From NCBI GenBank assembly GCA_029564595.1, contig JAKQPS010000081.1, forward strand, positions 1-64,000: 64,000 nt of DNA, read 5' to 3'. Below the pieces are notes generated by a model. That model ran no database searches and was not told the origin of the DNA. It saw only the letters and a program-made list of their open reading frames with translations. Made by a program: the position numbers and the translations under genes. The stretch is from a bacterium. GTDB lineage: Bacteria > UBP15 > UBA6099. Of this stretch, positions 42,973 through 51,213 are shown piece after piece (positions within the stretch are counted from its first letter, which is position 1; the number at the start of each line of letters is the position of its first letter).

Positions 42973-44289
42973 TCACTCCGCGCCGGACCTCAAGAGGTTT
43001 CGCGGTTTCGAAGTGAATATCAACTGTTTGATTGTCTTGCTTAACTCAAAAAACTTCAGCGCATCGGCAAACTTAATCCCGAACTCCACTCCTGAGGAAG
43101 AAAAACTAATAAAACCTCTATCTATCAGCATCTCGAAATTTTCCCTTGCAAATCGTTCGGCGTCGCAGCCAAAAACCGATTCGAAGTATTGAAAAGGCAA
43201 GCAGGCTCCATCTCTTAAATGCAAAAGAAGCATATCCAGCGCTTCTTCAAAAATGTCTTTCCGATATCCGACATACTCTCGAGCCGCAAAACCTTGCGCG
43301 GCGCCGGAGCGGCCCAGATTTTTATAAAAAACCTTTCCGAACAAGTTCGAGCATGAGTTCCGCCCAAGTCCTAACACCGCAACGGGTCTCCTGCTGTGAA
43401 GCTCGTACCTATTGTCTTCGTTATAAAGATTATTGGAATTCCCTGCTATCAGACACGTCGTCAGCTTAGACGATTCCTTCAAAATTTCGAGGCTAGATCC
43501 CGCCAATCCTGATGTAAAGATTTCCTTTATCCTGTCCCAATCTCCAAGAGATTCTCCACTCATAGCCATCTCGCTGGGCGAATACTGTTGTCCCAGATTC
43601 TGAAGACAGTACAAAGTAACAGTGTCAGAGCCTAATCCCGACGCCTTCTCAACCGTCTCTAAGAACGTCTTATCGGTCTCTCCGGGTAGAGGCGCCAATA
43701 GGTCGATATTCACCACGCTCGCGCCGCATTCTTTTGCGAAAGCAATAAGTTCCGCCGTGCGCATCAGGTCGGCTTCTTTCCTTCCCGCAACCTCCAATAC
43801 CTTTGGCGTCAGAGACTGAACCCCTAAACTAATCCGTTTAATGCCATGCTCAACCACGGTCTTTATTTTTCCTGAAGTCGCCGAGTTCGGATTCATCTCG
43901 CATGTCGAAACAGCTCTTCCTGATAGTTTGAAACAGCTTCGAACCTCAGACACCACATCGTAGAAATCGTCCTCTTCGTAAATAGTCGGCGTTCCCCCTC
44001 CGAAATATAAGCCATCAAACTCAAGCCCTTCGACAGCTTCGGCAGTCTCGAGCGCCTCGTTAAGCAAGAATTTCTTTTCCTCGGTCAAGGCCCCTTCTTT
44101 CAGAAGCGGCTCCGATTCGTACATACAGAATTTACACTTGCTTGAGCAATATGGAGTATGAACATATACGTAACTTCTTACATGCTTTTTGTCCGGGAAT
44201 TCCTCCCGACAAAATTCTTTCCACATGCCTAGGATTTCGTTCTTTTGCAATGGATCGAACCGCAATGCCACGCTCCTTATCGAAATCAT
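42973..44289 (-). CDS. HemN-like radical SAM protein
   Basis: Radical SAM enzyme of 438 residues in the coproporphyrinogen dehydrogenase-like (HemN/HemW/ChuW) group. Landmarks are YVHTPYCSSKCKFC (C48, C52, C55), LYFGGGTPTIYEEDDF, CEMNPNSAT (counterpart of the E-x-N-P segment), ISLGVQSLTPKVLEVAGR, and NIDLLAPLPGETDKTFLE. The C-terminal third (FEEALDMLLLHLRDG, MLIDRGFISFS) resembles the HemN-C helical domain. Unlike HemN the cluster motif lacks the extra cysteine after CxxxCxxC. Members of the group decarboxylate, methylate or open porphyrins; with the c-type cytochrome in the cluster, haem chemistry is possible, but the substrate is not shown by sequence. It is the first gene of the minus-strand series. 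Confidence 0.85.
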   Translation of the reverse strand: MISIRSVALRFDPLQKNEILGMWKEFCREEFPDKKHVRSYVYVHTPYCSSKCKFCMYESEPLLKEGALTEEKKFLLNEALETAEAVEGLEFDGLYFGGGTPTIYEEDDFYDVVSEVRSCFKLSGRAVSTCEMNPNSATSGKIKTVVEHGIKRISLGVQSLTPKVLEVAGRKEADLMRTAELIAFAKECGASVVNIDLLAPLPGETDKTFLETVEKASGLGSDTVTLYCLQNLGQQYSPSEMAMSGESLGDWDRIKEIFTSGLAGSSLEILKESSKLTTCLIAGNSNNLYNEDNRYELHSRRPVAVLGLGRNSCSNLFGKVFYKNLGRSGAAQGFAAREYVGYRKDIFEEALDMLLLHLRDGACLPFQYFESVFGCDAERFARENFEMLIDRGFISFSSSGVEFGIKFADALKFFELSKTIKQLIFTSKPRNLLRSGAE

Positions 44290-44560
44290 CTATGCAATAA
44301 ATTGATTCGCCTCAATCAGACAAAATCAACAGCTTATGCGCGCTAAATCGGCGTTTATTACAGCCACGATTTAGACCTTTCAACAAAATTTCATCTCAAC
44401 GCATTTTTTGTTCCACTATATAGATTTCGTACGCCTATTTTATATGGATATCTTATTATAAGCAACCAAACACTCGAAAATATTCTCGCGAAATCTATTT
44501 ATTCATATAATCTGCCATTAGGTTAGGGATAGATTGCGCAGTGTGGACGAACTTTAAAAA
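44290..44560. other. AT-rich divergent intergenic region
   Basis: This stretch between the HemN-like gene and the ModE-like gene is AT-rich with no open frame of note. A minus-strand TATAAT at 44455-44460 could serve the HemN-like gene but has no clear -35. Confidence 0.35.
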
Positions 44561-44671
44561 GCAAGGCGAGTTTTACAGCGAATACAGCATATGGCTCATG
44601 AACATAATAAACGCCTGCGACTAAGCAGTTCGCTGCTATGAAAATCGCCAATGTTCGCCGATTCTATCGGC
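44561..44671 (+). repeat. Interspersed intergenic repeat, copy A
   Basis: Most divergent of three copies. The 26-bp core ending in GCTATGAAAATCGCC lies at 44624-44649 and is preceded by GCAAGGCGAGTTTTACAGCG. The other copies are at 55231 and 61498. Boundaries are approximate. It lies about 200 bp upstream of the first ModE-like gene. Confidence 0.6.
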
Positions 44672-44804
44672 AGATCAGGGATGCTGGATGCCTGATCCCG
44701 AATTAGATGGCGGCTCCTTTGCAATTAATTTACGCAAGACATATAAGAGAAATTAAAATGACGGCATGCATTTTCATCTGAGTTATTCTGATTTCGCTCT
44801 TCTT

Positions 44805-44821
44805 ATTAATTCGTGTATAAC
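44805..44821 (+). promoter_or_regulatory. Possible promoter of ModE-like gene, copy 1
   Basis: TTAATTCGTGTATAAC; the -10-like TATAAC is at 44816-44821. The same TTAATTC-x-TGTATAA arrangement precedes the second copy at 54745, so the control region was duplicated with the gene. No strong -35. Confidence 0.4.
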
Positions 44822-44865
44822 ATCCCGGGTGTAGAATTTGAACTTGATCGACTTCAGGGGAAAAC

Positions 44866-45255
44866 ATGTCAGGCAATCTAAAAATTGACACTCGAACACG
44901 AATTGTGGATGAAAATGGGGCAATAGTATTCGGAGAAGGTCTACATCAGATTCTGCTCGAAGTGGACGAACTGGGGTCTCTAGCCGAAGTCGCCCGTCAT
45001 CTCGGTATGAGCTACCGGGCGGTATGGGGCAAGATAAACGCCACAGAAGAACGACTCGGCGTAAAGCTTGTCGTGCGAAACAGCGGACGCTCCAAATCCA
45101 GTAACACTACGCTTACTCCGGCAGCCCGTTATCTGATTGAGAAATTTGCAAAACTGGACGCCGCGACACGCGCTTTTTGCGAAGATGCGGCGGACGAAGT
45201 TCTTAATTTTCATTTTAATGAAAACGGCGAAGCGGCCGGCAAAGCGCCCGAGTGA
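44866..45255 (+). CDS. ModE N-terminal-like DNA-binding protein, copy 1
   Basis: Protein of 129 residues with the winged helix-turn-helix of the ModE/LysR type: LLEVDELGSLAEVARHLGMSY, then RAVWGKINATEERLG and LTPAARYLIEKFAKLD. It lacks the molybdate-binding TOBE domains of full ModE, so it is a stand-alone DNA-binding module whose ligand, if any, is unknown. An AGGGGAAA stretch precedes the ATG. A nearly identical gene in the same orientation lies at 54805-55194; the pair brackets the A2M-pbpC-mltG operon, whose transcription it may control. Differences cluster in the linker around LEVDELG and in the last ten residues. Confidence 0.82.
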   Translation: MSGNLKIDTRTRIVDENGAIVFGEGLHQILLEVDELGSLAEVARHLGMSYRAVWGKINATEERLGVKLVVRNSGRSKSSNTTLTPAARYLIEKFAKLDAATRAFCEDAADEVLNFHFNENGEAAGKAPE

Positions 45256-45353
45256 CATCCTCATTTTAGATCGCACAACATAATCAACACCCCACAACAA
45301 CCAGATAGTCCGCAATAAAGCATTATTACGAGTAGTATTTTTCACCATTAACC

Positions 45354-45390
45354 GTGTCAGATTTGACACACCAGTGGTCGTTTTGACACA
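45354..45390 (+). promoter_or_regulatory. Operator-like inverted and direct repeats before A2M operon
   Basis: GTGTCA-GATT-TGACAC is a perfect inverted repeat at 45354-45369. The half-site TTTGACACA recurs at 45362-45370 and 45382-45390, 20 bp apart (about two helical turns). This lies between the ModE-like gene and the A2M gene and could be the site of the neighbouring regulator. Confidence 0.4.
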
Positions 45391-45693
45391 ATAAATGACC
45401 TCATTCCAACCTCTTTAATAATCAATTTGACGGAAAAGAGAATGATTCTAGAGATAAAACTCTTTCTCCTGCGGCCTGATTCATATTGGCAAACATTTTG
45501 CATGTTATTGAATGGTTCATCAAAACAAAACGTTGCGAAACAACTAAAGAATGCGGTTGGAGATGAGCCGAATTTACTAAGAGCATTGATTTCAGAAGCA
45601 ACTATCTGCTTGCAGAGAAGCAGAAACATAAGAACCGGGCGGACGCCGGATGAATGCCGATGCCGATCCGGAACAAAAACGGGGGGAATAACG
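45391..45693 (+). other. Leader region of the A2M operon
   Basis: The A2M frame is open through this stretch from 45427, but the extra residues do not look like an A2M N-terminus and no binding site precedes them, so it is treated as untranslated leader. No confident promoter is seen; TTGACG at 45427-45432 lacks a good -10. Confidence 0.4.
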
Positions 45694-48600
45694 ATGGACA
45701 ATGGCGGAGAAACGCGCGATCAAGCCGTAAGAAAAGAAAGCGGCCCCAATCAGAAACAGAAAAGAATCAAGCTTGGCAAAAGAGAAGCGCGAATAGTCGC
45801 ATACGTAGTTTCCGCAATAGGATTCATGCTGTTGTTCGTCTTAATATCCGAGCGCGGCTTGCTCGGCAAAATGCCGGTCACTATCACATCTGTTTCCCCG
45901 ACCGGCGAAATACCCGGAACGCAGAACATCACCATCGAATTCAATTACAACATGGTCGGAGAAAATGAGTTGGACGCGATGCACGACAATAAAAATGTTG
46001 CTATCGTGCCGGAACTGGCCGGAGAATTCAAATGGGTTACGCAACATCTGCTGAGATTTTATCCTAAAGTTGAAATGCTACCTCACACCGAATATAGAAT
46101 CGAGGTGTCTCCTGACATCTGTGCCGGAAAAGACATCTATTTAAGAGGAAAAAGAACTTTCAAATTCAATACCGAACCGCTGAAAGTGATAAATTCTTCC
46201 GCTGAGTTTGTGTACGAGCAACGCGAACAGATTGAAACCCGCGCCGAGTGGAAGATTGAGTTCAACGGACGGGTAGAAGCCTCAAAGCTCACAGAAAGCG
46301 CAAAGATTTTCGATGAATCAAACGCCGCCAAATCAATTCCGTTCACACTTAAGCCGGATTCCGGAGAGTCTAACAAGTTTACTTTGACCAGCGAAGTGAT
46401 TGAAAAGAAGACAATCGGGCCGGATCAGAGGAAAAAGATAAAGCTGGCCATAGAAAAGGGATTGAACGGAGTCGGCGGCCCTCTCGGCCTCACCCACACG
46501 TTTACTGCGTCAATGCAGTTGGAAACCGACCTCAAAGTTTATAGTCTTACGCCGAGGCAGTCGGAAGGCAATCCGTACATCGTCATCGAATTCTCCGGGC
46601 CGGTGGATCCGAGACTTGCCGGAGAGCATATCCGCGTCGAGCCTGAAACGGAATACTATATTGAGTCAGAATACAGGAACATTTATCTCAAGGGCGATTT
46701 CAAACCGGAGAGCTCATATAAAATATCGGTGTCAAAAGGACTAATCTCCTCGGACGGCTCGTCTTTGGCCGAAGACTTTTTCGGGGTTGTAGTAGCCGAA
46801 GACCTCGAACCCTCTGTTTCTTTTAAAAACAAAGGCATATATCTGCCGTTGAAAGGCGCAAGAAAGATTTCCGTCGAAAGCGTAAATCTCAAAGAGATTC
46901 ACGTGGAAATCGAAAAGATTTATTTGAATAATATCGTCACAATGCTTAAGCAATACGATCCTGATTACTACTATGACTATTACTATGACGGAGACAGCTA
47001 CGGCAGGTCTGTTTACTCCGGCAAAGTAAGTGTTGCCGCCGAGAAAAACAAAAGAGTCGAAACGATTATAGATATCGGGAAGTTCTGGGAAGACGGGAAA
47101 AAAGGCATATTCAAGGCGATAGTCCGGGAAAAAGAACATTACTGGAACTCGGACTCGTTGCTCGTGGTCGTCACCGACATGGGAATAACCGCGGCGATGT
47201 CCGAAGACGATTTGTTCGTGATGGTCAATTCTCTCGACGCGCTGACGCCCGCGTCCGGTGTTCAGATAAAGCTCTGGAGTAAAAACAACCAGCTAATTGC
47301 TTCGGCCCGAACAAACAGCGAGGGTGTCGCGACCATAGAGAATTTGAAGCAAAAAATGGCTGACGAGAAATATGAGCCGTTCGCGATAACGGCGGCAAAA
47401 GGCGAAGACACCGCAATGTTGCTGTTCCGGGATTGCCGGCTGCCTGTCACATCTTTCGATGTCGGCGGAAGCAAATTCATAACATCGGGCTACGAGGCAT
47501 TTATATACACCGACAGAGGAATATACCGTCCCGGCGACGCTGCGCGCGTGGCTGCCGTGGCTCGAGGAGCCGATGTCTCAACGCCCGCCTCTTTTCCGGT
47601 CAAGCTGAGGACTCTGGACCCGGCGGGGAAACTGTTCGACGAGACTGTGCGGAATCTTGACGCGGGCGGGTTCGTGGAATTCTCAATTCCTGTGCCGGAT
47701 TACGCGAGAACGGGCGGCTACACCGCTCAGCTGCTTGCCGCCGACGAAGAGATCGGCAGAACGCATTTCTTCGTCGAGGATTTCATTCCCGACAAGATTA
47801 AGGCGGTTGTTTCCACCGATAGAAGCAATTACGAAGCAAATGACGAAATGACTATCAAGGCTTCGGCCCAATCGCTGTTCGGCCCTCCTGCGGCGGGCAG
47901 AAAGGTCAAAGCGGAAGTGACCATAAAGTCGTTTTCCTTCAGTCCCGCGAAATGGAAGGAATATTCGTTCAGCGATCCAGACAGGTCTCTCGAAGAAGTC
48001 AGGCTGTCGGAACTTACAGGCGTTCTGGACGACAACGGAAATATCGAGTTCAAGACAAAAATACCCGAAGGGATGAAACCTCCCTCAAGCTTGAAAGGAG
48101 TGGTGTCAGCCACCGTGACCGAACATGGGGGCAGAGCCGTAAGCGCGTACACCGACGTGGCCATCCACCCTTACCCGTTTTACATAGGGATGAAACCGGC
48201 GAAGGACGGATACGCCGAGCCGGGAAAGAAATATGTGGTGAAATTCGTCGCGGTTGACAAGAATGGAAAACAGATCGAGCCGGAGCTTCTGAAAGCGGAA
48301 TTGTTCCGGGTCGTGTATCACTCAGTGCTTCGACGAGACAAGGAAGGAAATTATCGCTACGTTTCAGAACGAGACTTAAGGCGTGTGCAAGCCTTCGATG
48401 TCGACTCCCAAAAAACGGACAGCATAACTGTCACGCCGGACGACTACGGAAGCTATCGGCTTGTGGTAAAATCCCCGGAACAGAACGGGATGAGAGCGGC
48501 GATAATGTTTTATTCATCGGGATGGGGATATTCTCCGTGGTCGATGGAAAATCCGGACAGGATAGAGATAGAACTGGACAAAAAGTCCTATAAAGTCGGA

Positions 48601-51180
48601 GAGACCGCCAAGGCTCTGATAAAAGCTCCTTTCCCCGGAAAGCTGCTCCTTACAATAGAGCGTGAAAAAACGCTTTCATACCGAACCCTGACGATGACCG
48701 ACAATACCGCGACGATAAATCTGCCCGTCACGGCAGCGCATAGACCGAACGTTTATGTAACCGCCGCTGTTGTGAAGTCTTTGAAGGATTACGACGGGGT
48801 GTCTCCGGCAAGAGCGTTCGGAGTCGCTCCTCTGATGGTGGACAATGCGGACAGGAAGCTGAAGGTAAAACTCAGCGCCCCCGATGCGATAAAACCGAAA
48901 AAATCTCTTGAAATAGACATAAAGGTGGAAGGAAGCTCCGGGGCGTCGTATGTAACCGTCGCGGCGGTGGACGAAGGCATTCTTCAGCTTGTGGACTTCC
49001 GCACGCCCGACCCGTTCGGCTTCTTCTACGGTAAGAAGCGACTTGACGTCGACAACTACGATGTCTTTTCTTTCATACTGCCGGAGGTGAGAGGAAAAGC
49101 CGGAATTCCCGCCGGGGATTATCTTGAAAGCATAAGGAAAAAACATCTTTCGCCAGTCGGAGTCAGAAGAGTGGAGCCGGTTTCGCTGTGGTCCGGCGTG
49201 GTTAAAACAAACAGTTCAGGTCGCGCTAAGGTCAAGTTCGACATCCCTCAGTTTCAAGGCAGAGTTCGAGTAATGGCGGTTGCGGCAAACAGCGCGAGGT
49301 TCGGTTCCGGGAGAACCGACGTGTATGTGAGAGACAAAATTTCTCTTTCCCCCGTGTTTCCGAGATTCCTGTCTTCTGGGGATGAGTTCTCAGTTCCGGT
49401 CGCTGTGTACAACGGAACCGGCTCCGACGGTGAAATCACAGTATCGCTGGATGTCTCCGGGCCTGCCGCAATCTCGGGCGAAAAAGTTAAAAAAGTCAAA
49501 GTCTCCAAGAACAGCGAGCGTATTATCGCTTTTGAAGCGAAAGCCGGTTCCGGCATAGGAAAAGCCGTTTTTACGGTCAAGGCGCGCGGGCTTGGAGAGA
49601 ACACGGTCGATGTAACAAACGTCCCTGTAAGGCCGGCTTCTCCCGTTGTGACGACCACCGGAAGCGAGACTGTTAAAAGCGGCAAAACTGTCGCGATAGA
49701 GATACAAGGCGGGATGTTGGATGGAACACAGAACGCGAGACTGGTTTTGTCTTCGTTTCCTTCCGTTAAATTTCTTAAGGGATTGAGATATCTTCTGCAA
49801 TATCCGCATGGATGCGTTGAACAGACGACTTCTAAAGTTTTCCCTCTGCTGTATTTCGACAATCTGGCAAAAATAGCGGAGCCGGAGTTGTTTGCCGAAG
49901 GCGGGGCCGCCTATTTCGTCAAAGAAGGAATCAACAAGCTTGTTTCCATGCAAAAGGAGGATGGAAGCTTCTCGTACTGGCCGGGGGGAAACGCAGTGAA
50001 TGATTGGGCAAGCATATACGCGGCGCATTTTCTTGTGGAAGCGAGGAAAGCCGGATACGGCATTCCGGACGTGGCGTATAAAAAAATGCTAGACCGCCTG
50101 AGATCGATTGCCAGAAGCAGATTGGATTTTAACAGCGACATGGAAGAGGTTCAAAACATCGTTTATGCGTGCTATGTGTTGTCGCTTGCCGGGGATCCTC
50201 CCAAATCGTCAATAAGCCACATAAAAGACGCTCGTCTGAACACTTTGCAAACATCGTCCCGCTATCAGTTGGCGCTGGCGTTCGCAAAAGCGGGCGACAT
50301 GAAAACGGCGAAATCTCTTATGCCGACGGAGGTTCAAGCCGCGCGCGTCGAAAGGCAAACCGGCGGGAACTTCAACTCCTCCGTAAGAGAGAACGCGATT
50401 ATGCTGAACGTGCTAGCGGAGATATTCCCGGAAAGCCCGGGAATACCCATTCTTATCGGAGAATTGTCCAAATCGGCCGACTCCGGAGGATGGCACACGA
50501 CTCAGGACAACGCTTTTGCTTTCCTCGCCATAGGAAAAGTCCTGCAGCGAGAAAAAAACGCGAAATTCAAAGGCGAAGTCGAGATCGACGGCAAAGTCGT
50601 AAAGAAGTTCGACGAGAAGGGCGCCGAGTTGGAATCTCCTTCATACTCCGGCAAGAAAGTAAAAATCAGCATAAAGGGAACCGGAAACTGCTACGTGTAC
50701 TGGCAGTCATGGGGAGTTCCGTCGAAACCGGTTTTCAAGGAATATGACAAAGGCATTAGAGTGACAAGAGATTATCTTGACATAAATGGCAATCCGATCG
50801 CTCGAAACGGTTTCCGGCAAGGAGAGCTTGTGGTGGCACGAATAAAGGTTATGGCCTTAGACAAGAATCTGGACAATGTGGTAATTGACGACATGCTGCC
50901 AGCCGGACTTGAGATAGAAAACCCGAGACTCGAATCGAGGGAGAAAATCCCATGGATACAAAAAAAGGAATACAGCCACGACTACATGGATATGCGAGAT
51001 GACAGGATGCTTATGTACGTTAACCTCCCCGCAAGGGAAGAGTTGGTGTTTCACTACGGATTGCGAGCCGTGACTAAAGGCTCGTTCACTCTGCCGCCAG
51101 TGTCAGCGGAATGTATGTACGATCCTAGCTACACAAGCATTCAGTCTTCTGGAAGCATCGCTGTGCTGGAAGCAAAGTAG
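45694..51180 (+). CDS. Bacterial alpha-2-macroglobulin with thioester motif
   Basis: Envelope protease trap of 1828 residues. An N-terminal membrane anchor (IVAYVVSAIGFMLLFVLIS) follows a short basic cytoplasmic part. An MG/Ig-like domain series follows, with the bait region expected in the middle and macroglobulin motifs such as YTDRGIYRPGD and KPKKSLEIDIKVEG. The thioester motif CVEQ (in YPHGCVEQTTSKVFPLLYF) has its cysteine at residue 1374, so it should trap proteases covalently; many bacterial A2Ms of the other type lack it. The C-terminal DMLPAGLEIENPR segment is typical. Start 45694 has GGGGGGA about 7 nt upstream. It is followed 33 bp later by pbpC, the standard partner gene for such A2Ms. 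Confidence 0.95.
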   Translation: MDNGGETRDQAVRKESGPNQKQKRIKLGKREARIVAYVVSAIGFMLLFVLISERGLLGKMPVTITSVSPTGEIPGTQNITIEFNYNMVGENELDAMHDNKNVAIVPELAGEFKWVTQHLLRFYPKVEMLPHTEYRIEVSPDICAGKDIYLRGKRTFKFNTEPLKVINSSAEFVYEQREQIETRAEWKIEFNGRVEASKLTESAKIFDESNAAKSIPFTLKPDSGESNKFTLTSEVIEKKTIGPDQRKKIKLAIEKGLNGVGGPLGLTHTFTASMQLETDLKVYSLTPRQSEGNPYIVIEFSGPVDPRLAGEHIRVEPETEYYIESEYRNIYLKGDFKPESSYKISVSKGLISSDGSSLAEDFFGVVVAEDLEPSVSFKNKGIYLPLKGARKISVESVNLKEIHVEIEKIYLNNIVTMLKQYDPDYYYDYYYDGDSYGRSVYSGKVSVAAEKNKRVETIIDIGKFWEDGKKGIFKAIVREKEHYWNSDSLLVVVTDMGITAAMSEDDLFVMVNSLDALTPASGVQIKLWSKNNQLIASARTNSEGVATIENLKQKMADEKYEPFAITAAKGEDTAMLLFRDCRLPVTSFDVGGSKFITSGYEAFIYTDRGIYRPGDAARVAAVARGADVSTPASFPVKLRTLDPAGKLFDETVRNLDAGGFVEFSIPVPDYARTGGYTAQLLAADEEIGRTHFFVEDFIPDKIKAVVSTDRSNYEANDEMTIKASAQSLFGPPAAGRKVKAEVTIKSFSFSPAKWKEYSFSDPDRSLEEVRLSELTGVLDDNGNIEFKTKIPEGMKPPSSLKGVVSATVTEHGGRAVSAYTDVAIHPYPFYIGMKPAKDGYAEPGKKYVVKFVAVDKNGKQIEPELLKAELFRVVYHSVLRRDKEGNYRYVSERDLRRVQAFDVDSQKTDSITVTPDDYGSYRLVVKSPEQNGMRAAIMFYSSGWGYSPWSMENPDRIEIELDKKSYKVGETAKALIKAPFPGKLLLTIEREKTLSYRTLTMTDNTATINLPVTAAHRPNVYVTAAVVKSLKDYDGVSPARAFGVAPLMVDNADRKLKVKLSAPDAIKPKKSLEIDIKVEGSSGASYVTVAAVDEGILQLVDFRTPDPFGFFYGKKRLDVDNYDVFSFILPEVRGKAGIPAGDYLESIRKKHLSPVGVRRVEPVSLWSGVVKTNSSGRAKVKFDIPQFQGRVRVMAVAANSARFGSGRTDVYVRDKISLSPVFPRFLSSGDEFSVPVAVYNGTGSDGEITVSLDVSGPAAISGEKVKKVKVSKNSERIIAFEAKAGSGIGKAVFTVKARGLGENTVDVTNVPVRPASPVVTTTGSETVKSGKTVAIEIQGGMLDGTQNARLVLSSFPSVKFLKGLRYLLQYPHGCVEQTTSKVFPLLYFDNLAKIAEPELFAEGGAAYFVKEGINKLVSMQKEDGSFSYWPGGNAVNDWASIYAAHFLVEARKAGYGIPDVAYKKMLDRLRSIARSRLDFNSDMEEVQNIVYACYVLSLAGDPPKSSISHIKDARLNTLQTSSRYQLALAFAKAGDMKTAKSLMPTEVQAARVERQTGGNFNSSVRENAIMLNVLAEIFPESPGIPILIGELSKSADSGGWHTTQDNAFAFLAIGKVLQREKNAKFKGEVEIDGKVVKKFDEKGAELESPSYSGKKVKISIKGTGNCYVYWQSWGVPSKPVFKEYDKGIRVTRDYLDINGNPIARNGFRQGELVVARIKVMALDKNLDNVVIDDMLPAGLEIENPRLESREKIPWIQKKEYSHDYMDMRDDRMLMYVNLPAREELVFHYGLRAVTKGSFTLPPVSAECMYDPSYTSIQSSGSIAVLEAK

Positions 51181-51213
51181 AATCGCTGTAGGGAGAACAG
51201 GAGCCGCGCGGAC

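Noticed and set aside
1535-44289. Classic RiPP cluster with precursor peptide
   Set aside because: No small gene with a leader/core layout or repeated core residues was seen beside the radical SAM genes. The only good small gene (37063-37284) lacks such features.
45427-45693. Longer N-terminus for alpha-2-macroglobulin
   Set aside because: GGGGGGA lies just before the ATG at 45694 and the expected membrane anchor follows it; the upstream part does not resemble the family.
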